NCBI GenBank assembly: GCA_938045315.1
Contig: CALINM010000054.1
Span: 1 to 28,000, forward strand
DNA: 28,000 nucleotides
Origin: an uncultured bacterium
GTDB lineage: Bacteria > CALINM01
Reading direction: 5' to 3'
Every line of letters starts with the position of its first letter. Within the stretch, counting starts at the first letter, position 1. Shown here piece after piece: positions 23,698 through 28,000 of this stretch. The notes beneath the pieces were generated by a model. That model worked only from the letters and a program-made list of their open reading frames with translations, searched no databases and was not told the origin of the DNA. The position numbers and the translations under genes are program-made.

Positions 23698-25005
23698 ATG
23701 CAGACAAAGGAAATGATTGAGAGGATTAAAAATAAAAAAGCATCAATTGGAGTTATAGGCCTTGGTTATGTAGGGCTACCGTTAGTCATAGAGTTTGCAA
23801 AAAAAGGTTTTACAGTTTTTGGTTTTGATATAGATGACAAAAAGATAGAAATGCTTAAATCCTGGAAAAGTTACATAAAGCATATTGATTTAAAAGATCT
23901 TAAGGGTAGAAATTTTACTCCCACAAGCGACTTTACAAAGTTAAAAAGTGTAGATTGCATAATCATTTGTGTTCCCACACCATTGAACAAATATCGAGAA
24001 CCAGATATGACTTATGTTTTCAATACAGCAAAAACCATATCCCAGAACATGAGAAGGGAACAACTAATAGTACTTGAGTCAACTACCTATCCAGGGACAA
24101 CCGATGAAGATGTAAGAAGGATATTAGAAGAAAGTGGGTTAAAGGCGGGTAAAGATTTTTATTTAGCCTTTTCTCCTGAGCGGGAAGATCCTAATAACCA
24201 AAACTTTAAAACCAATCAAATACCAAAAGTAGTAGGTGGTTACGATAAAGAGAGTTTAGAAGTAGCAAAGACACTTTATGATCAAATTGTGGCAAAAACG
24301 GTGCCCGTATCATCTACAAAAGTTGCAGAAGCAACAAAGCTTTTAGAAAATATTTATCGAGCTGTGAACATAGCTTTGGTAAATGAATTAAAGATACTTT
24401 TTGATAGAATGGGTATAGACATCTGGGAGGTAATAGATGCTGCCAAGACAAAGCCCTTTGGGTTTCAGGCCTTTTATCCGGGACCTGGCATAGGTGGGCA
24501 TTGCATACCCGTTGACCCCTTTTATCTTACCTGGAAGGCAAGGGAATATGATTTTTCCACGCGCTTCATCGAGCTTGCTGGAGAGATAAATATATCAATG
24601 CCCTACTTTGTAGTTCAAAAAACAATAGAAGCCCTTAACGAACGGGGTAAAAGTATCAAAGGTGCGAAAATTCTCATACTTGGTATGGCATACAAAAAAG
24701 ATGTGGATGATATGAGAGAATCGCCATCCCTTGTAATATACGAGCTTTTTGAGAAAAAGGGAGCGGTTGTGGATTATAACGATCCTTTCTTTCCAGAGAT
24801 ACCAAAATTAAGAAAGTATGAGATACATAAAAAATCTATTCCCCTCACAAAAGCCAATCTAAAGAAATATGACTGTGTGGTCATAGCCACAGATCATAGC
24901 GAATATGATGGAGACTTTATAGCAAGAAACTCAAACCTAATTGTAGATACAAGGAATCTCATCAAGGATTCAGAGAAGTATAAGGGCAAAATAGTTAAGG
25001 CTTAA
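23698..25005 (+). CDS. wbpA: UDP-N-acetylglucosamine 6-dehydrogenase (WbpA type)
   Basis: The 435-residue nucleotide-sugar dehydrogenase has GVIGLGYVGLPLVIEFAKKG (18-37), CVPTPLNKYREPD, the substrate region FSPEREDP (159-166), the catalytic C269 in GPGIGGHCIPVDP and the C-terminal YKKDVDDMRESPS fold. The GHCIPVDP form and SPEREDPGN-like loop mark the UDP-N-acetylhexosamine branch (WbpA, WecC, TviB) rather than Ugd. It oxidises C6 to yield UDP-GlcNAcA. The following genes, a 2-epimerase and a WbpB-WbpD fusion, point to the UDP-ManNAc3NAcA-type pathway, so WbpA is the better name. An AGAGAGG site precedes the ATG. Confidence 0.85.
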   Translation: MQTKEMIERIKNKKASIGVIGLGYVGLPLVIEFAKKGFTVFGFDIDDKKIEMLKSWKSYIKHIDLKDLKGRNFTPTSDFTKLKSVDCIIICVPTPLNKYREPDMTYVFNTAKTISQNMRREQLIVLESTTYPGTTDEDVRRILEESGLKAGKDFYLAFSPEREDPNNQNFKTNQIPKVVGGYDKESLEVAKTLYDQIVAKTVPVSSTKVAEATKLLENIYRAVNIALVNELKILFDRMGIDIWEVIDAAKTKPFGFQAFYPGPGIGGHCIPVDPFYLTWKAREYDFSTRFIELAGEINISMPYFVVQKTIEALNERGKSIKGAKILILGMAYKKDVDDMRESPSLVIYELFEKKGAVVDYNDPFFPEIPKLRKYEIHKKSIPLTKANLKKYDCVVIATDHSEYDGDFIARNSNLIVDTRNLIKDSEKYKGKIVKA

Positions 25006-25008
25006 TTT

Positions 25009-26121
25009 ATGAAAATTATACAAATAGTGGGAGCAAGGCCACAATTTATAAAGTATTTTCCTGTCCATAAGGCTTTATTAAAATACGAAAACGTTCGAAA
25101 TATTCTTATTCATACGGGGCAACATTACGATGTAAACATGTCAGATATATTCTTTAAAGAGCTTGGCATACCAGAACCACACTATCATTTAGGTGTTGGC
25201 TCTGGACCACAAGGTGCTCAAACAGCTCGAATGATAGAAAAAATAGAAGAAGTCATTTTAAAAGAAAAACCAGACTGTATTGTCATCTATGGAGACACAA
25301 ACTCAACCTTAGCTGGAGCTTTAGCAGCTTCAAAACTTCACTTACCTGTTTTTCATATAGAGGCTGGACTGAGAAGCTACAACAAATTCATGCCAGAAGA
25401 AATAAATAGAGTTCTCTCAGATCATGTATCAACGCTACTTTTTTGTCCTACAAAAACAGCTATTAAAAATTTAGAAAAAGAGGGGTTTAAAAATAAATTA
25501 AATGATGGAGAACTAATACCTATACCCTTCAATCAGAAAATAGTTTCTAATATCTCTGAACCTTTGATAGTAAATGCAGGCGATGTGATGTATGATATAA
25601 TAAAAGAAATTGGACCAAAAGCTGAAAAATCAGAAATTCTTGAAAGACTTGGGCTTAATGGCAAGAATTATGCCACAATGACACTACATAGAGCTGAAAA
25701 TGTTGATAATGCAGAAAGACTTCAGAAACTATTAAACTTTGTAAATGATATAGATTTAGAGAAGGTGATATTTCCAGTCCATCCCAGGACAAAAAGACTC
25801 CTTTCACAGGTAAATTTTTCAGAAAAGATAAAAATAATTGATCCCCTGGGCTACATAGACATGGTAAAGCTTACAAAAGAGAGTTCGTTAGTTTTAACTG
25901 ATTCAGGGGGGCTTCAGAAAGAAGCCTTCTGGCTTGGCGTGCCCTGTATAACACTAAGAGAGGAGACAGAGTGGATAGAAACCATTGAGCTGGGCTGGAA
26001 CATACTGTATAAAAATTTTAAAAGTATTAATGACTTTACAAAAAAAACGGCATACCCCTTTGGCGATGGCAGAGCAGGGGAGAGAATAGTAGAAGTAATT
26101 GTAAATATGGGGATTAATTAA
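25009..26121 (+). CDS. wbpI: UDP-N-acetylglucosamine 2-epimerase family, WbpI type
   Basis: The 370-residue protein of the WecB family has [12 protein letters not shown] (8-19), [59 protein letters not shown] and [20 protein letters not shown]. These contain the family's catalytic Asp, Glu and His residues. The sequence [19 protein letters not shown] and the pathway context fit WbpI/WlbD, which epimerises UDP-GlcNAc3NAcA at C2 to the manno form. Plain WecB, acting on UDP-GlcNAc, is the alternative. It starts three bases after wbpA and is followed 13 bp later by the fusion gene, so it lies mid-operon. Confidence 0.83.
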   Translation: MKIIQIVGARPQFIKYFPVHKALLKYENVRNILIHTGQHYDVNMSDIFFKELGIPEPHYHLGVGSGPQGAQTARMIEKIEEVILKEKPDCIVIYGDTNSTLAGALAASKLHLPVFHIEAGLRSYNKFMPEEINRVLSDHVSTLLFCPTKTAIKNLEKEGFKNKLNDGELIPIPFNQKIVSNISEPLIVNAGDVMYDIIKEIGPKAEKSEILERLGLNGKNYATMTLHRAENVDNAERLQKLLNFVNDIDLEKVIFPVHPRTKRLLSQVNFSEKIKIIDPLGYIDMVKLTKESSLVLTDSGGLQKEAFWLGVPCITLREETEWIETIELGWNILYKNFKSINDFTKKTAYPFGDGRAGERIVEVIVNMGIN

Positions 26122-26134
26122 GGAGAAAAGTGAA

Positions 26135-27697
26135 ATGGTCAAACAACTAACTGAACCGTTTATAGCCCATATAGGACTTGGCTATTGGGGGAAAAATATA
26201 TTGAGAAACCTATATGAGTTAGGCGTTCTTCATACAGCATGCGATGTAAGTGAAAAACTAATAGAAGAAAGGAAAAAAGAGTATCCAGATATAAAATTTA
26301 CAACAAAATATGATGAGCTTTTAAATAACGATATAATAAAAGCTATAGTCATATCAACACCTGCAGCAACCCATTATGAGCTTGCAAAAGAAGCATTACT
26401 TGCAGGAAAAGATGTATTTGTAGAAAAGCCACTATCATTAAGAGTTGATGAGGCTCAAGAGCTAATAAAAATTGCAGAGAGGGAAAAAAGAATACTGATG
26501 GTGGGTCATATTCTACACTACCATCCCGCTGTAGTAAAAATGAAAGAGATGATCAAATCAGGCAAACTTGGGAAAATCCAGTATATATACTCAAACAGGT
26601 TAAACATTGGCAAAATTAGAACAGAAGAAAATGTAATCTGGAGTTTAGCTCCCCATGATGTATCACTCATTCTTGATATAGTAGGTGAAGATGCAAAAGA
26701 TATTAAGGCCTTTGGTGCTTCATATCTTACCTCAAACATAGATGACATAGCGACCATACAAATAACATTCAACAACAATATAAAAGCCCATATATTTGTT
26801 AGTTGGTTAAATCCTTTTAAGGAACAAAAATTTGTTGTAGTGGGATCAGAGGGCATGATAGTTTTTGATGATGTTTCAAAGGAGAAGCTTTTTTTCTACC
26901 CCCACAAAATTGAGTGGCAGAATGGTAGAATTCCGGTAGCAATAAAGGTAAAGGAAGAAATAATACCCATAGAGTCAGGAGAACCATTAAAGTTAGAGCT
27001 AATACACTTTATAAAATGTGTGGCAAAAAGGGATAAGCCACTAACAGATGGAAGAGAGGGATTAAAAGTTATAGAAGTCTTAACAAAAACTAATAATATA
27101 AATAACGCAATCCCAAACACAACCAAAAGGCTAAACTACTTTGTTCACGAGTCATCTTACATAGATGAGGGAGTTGAAATAGGGGAAGGTACAAAAATAT
27201 GGCATTTCAGTCATATATTAAAGGGGACTAAAATCGGTAAAAACTGTATAATAGGGCAGAATGTCGTAATTGGACCAGATGTTGTGGTGGGTAACAAATG
27301 TAAAATACAAAATAATGTATCCCTGTACAAAGGAGTTATCCTGGAAGACGAGGTTTTTTGTGGTCCTTCTTGCGTGTTCACTAATGTTTACAATCCAAGG
27401 GCATTCATAGAGAGGAAACACGAATTTAAACAAACATTAGTGAAAAGGGGAGCTACAATAGGAGCAAATGCAACGATAGTGTGTGGAGTAACAATAGGGG
27501 AGTATGCACTCATTGCAGCTGGGGCTGTGGTTAAAAAAGACGTTCCGCCCCATGCAATAGTTGCAGGGGTGCCTGCAAAACAGATAGGGTGGGCATGTAA
27601 GTGCGGCGTTACACTAAAGTTCAAGAATAATAAAGCTAAATGCGAATATTGTGGCAATGAGTACGAAGATCAAAAAGGGACAATTATTTGTGATTAG
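26135..27697 (+). CDS. WbpB-WbpD fusion: sugar-nucleotide 3-dehydrogenase plus N-acetyltransferase
   Basis: The 520 residues hold two enzymes. Residues ~8-325 are a Gfo/Idh/MocA oxidoreductase ([38 protein letters not shown] with the EKP motif, [10 protein letters not shown]), as in WbpB/WlbA, which oxidises C3 of UDP-GlcNAcA. Residues ~335-485 are a left-handed beta-helix acetyltransferase of hexapeptide repeats ([38 protein letters not shown]), as in WbpD/WlbB, which acetylates the 3-amino group. A CxC...CxxC zinc-ribbon tail (C488, C490, C503, C506) ends the protein, as in many WbpD homologues. The two steps are separated by an aminotransferase (WbpE) not present here. AAGGAG precedes the ATG. 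Confidence 0.9.
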   Translation: MVKQLTEPFIAHIGLGYWGKNILRNLYELGVLHTACDVSEKLIEERKKEYPDIKFTTKYDELLNNDIIKAIVISTPAATHYELAKEALLAGKDVFVEKPLSLRVDEAQELIKIAEREKRILMVGHILHYHPAVVKMKEMIKSGKLGKIQYIYSNRLNIGKIRTEENVIWSLAPHDVSLILDIVGEDAKDIKAFGASYLTSNIDDIATIQITFNNNIKAHIFVSWLNPFKEQKFVVVGSEGMIVFDDVSKEKLFFYPHKIEWQNGRIPVAIKVKEEIIPIESGEPLKLELIHFIKCVAKRDKPLTDGREGLKVIEVLTKTNNINNAIPNTTKRLNYFVHESSYIDEGVEIGEGTKIWHFSHILKGTKIGKNCIIGQNVVIGPDVVVGNKCKIQNNVSLYKGVILEDEVFCGPSCVFTNVYNPRAFIERKHEFKQTLVKRGATIGANATIVCGVTIGEYALIAAGAVVKKDVPPHAIVAGVPAKQIGWACKCGVTLKFKNNKAKCEYCGNEYEDQKGTIICD

Positions 27698-27840
27698 TGA
27701 ATTGTGAGTAGAAATATTTTATAGGTCATAGGGGATAGGTAATAGTTGAAACTCCATAATCTGGGATTTGGAGCAAGACGTGTTAACAACTCTACAAACT
27801 CTATAGATCCCTAACTACGAACATACCACTTCACTACTAT

Positions 27841-27869
27841 TTGACTTCACCTTATAATCAATGTAAAAT
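27841..27869 (+). promoter_or_regulatory. Sigma-70 promoter of the last, cut-off gene
   Basis: TTGACT (27841-27846), a 17-bp spacer and TAAAAT (27864-27869) form a near-consensus promoter. The predicted start near 27876 leaves a leader of only about 10 nt before the ATG at 27887, without a Shine-Dalgarno sequence. Confidence 0.65.
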
Positions 27870-27886
27870 CCATTATATGATTAAAA

Positions 27887-28000
27887 ATGTTAAAAATAAC
27901 AGAATTGGAAGACAAAATTATCAGAGAAAGCCACTTAAATTATGAACAATCAATAAAAATCTATGATTCAATGAGAAAAGAAGTGCTTGCTTTGGGTATT
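27887..28000 (+). CDS. N-terminus of a small helical protein, truncated by the window edge
   Basis: An open frame from ATG 27887 runs 38 codons to the window end. The visible part is a charged helix (MLKITELEDKIIRES...) followed by EQSIKIYDSMRKEVLALGI. This pattern resembles the start of small conserved proteins that accompany nucleotidyltransferase or toxin-antitoxin-like genes in thermophiles and other anaerobes. That resemblance is from memory and weak. A good promoter just upstream supports it as a real gene separate from the sugar operon. It is not the missing aminotransferase wbpE, whose N-terminus would look different. Confidence 0.5.
   Translation, partial: MLKITELEDKIIRESHLNYEQSIKIYDSMRKEVLALGI

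Noticed and set aside
27698-27840. Phrases such as GGTCATAGGGGATAGGTAATAG after the WbpB-WbpD gene as a repeat family
   Set aside because: They resemble low-complexity intergenic repeats of AT-rich genomes, but no second copy is visible in this window, so no repeat can be claimed.

Overview
The window looks like a chromosomal segment of a low-GC, strictly anaerobic, Gram-negative-type bacterium. Pointers are AT-rich DNA with classic -35/-10 promoters, a benzoyl-CoA-reductase-like tungsten oxidoreductase cluster, a sigma-54 promoter, the Gly-Cys-Leu tRNA order also known from proteobacteria, and genes for acidic surface sugars. Deferribacterota, thermophilic Desulfobacterota or relatives would fit, but the sequence does not settle the phylum.

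Left edge to 4.6 kb: the trailer end of a CRISPR array (three 37-bp repeats, then a strongly diverged fossil repeat; no cas genes in view). Then come two leftward units: fur-like regulator / HEAT-repeat protein / geranylgeranyl-reductase-family flavoprotein, and an orphan pair of peptide-type ABC ATPases without permeases or binding protein. 4.7-8.9 kb: a rightward amino-acid operon (AlaC-type aminotransferase, homoserine dehydrogenase, threonine synthase, PhoU-like protein). It ends at an intrinsic terminator that lies inside the 3' coding end of the opposing ROK kinase gene.

8.9-12.3 kb, leftward: tRNA-Gly, tRNA-Cys, tRNA-Leu, UDP-glucose dehydrogenase, UDP-glucuronate decarboxylase and ROK glucokinase, i.e. 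UDP-glucose to UDP-glucuronate to UDP-xylose plus a sugar kinase. 12.5-15.3 kb, rightward: two secreted proteins, one with tandem beta-sandwich-like repeats and one of 678 residues that I do not recognise, closed by a strong terminator.

15.3-22.9 kb is the most interesting part. A sigma-54 promoter drives a BamB-like tungsten AOR, a BamC-like ferredoxin, a BamE-like HdrA flavoprotein, a BamF-like MvhD-ferredoxin protein and a BamD-like HdrD protein. This is the electron-transfer core of class II (ATP-independent) benzoyl-CoA reductase. BamGHI and the other aromatic-degradation genes are absent from the window. The BamB-like subunit keeps its active-site residues. The BamF-like gene is interrupted by a +1 frameshift and an in-frame TGA and has lost one cluster-ligand cysteine, and the last ferredoxin domain of the BamE-like protein also lacks expected cysteines. 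This is either a module caught while decaying, or one with unusual decoding.

22.9-28 kb: a possibly leaderless winged-helix regulator with a Rossmann-like C-terminal half heads a WbpA / WbpI / WbpB-WbpD fusion operon for a di-N-acetylated uronic acid nucleotide sugar. The aminotransferase WbpE is not in view. The window ends in the first 38 codons of another gene behind its own promoter.
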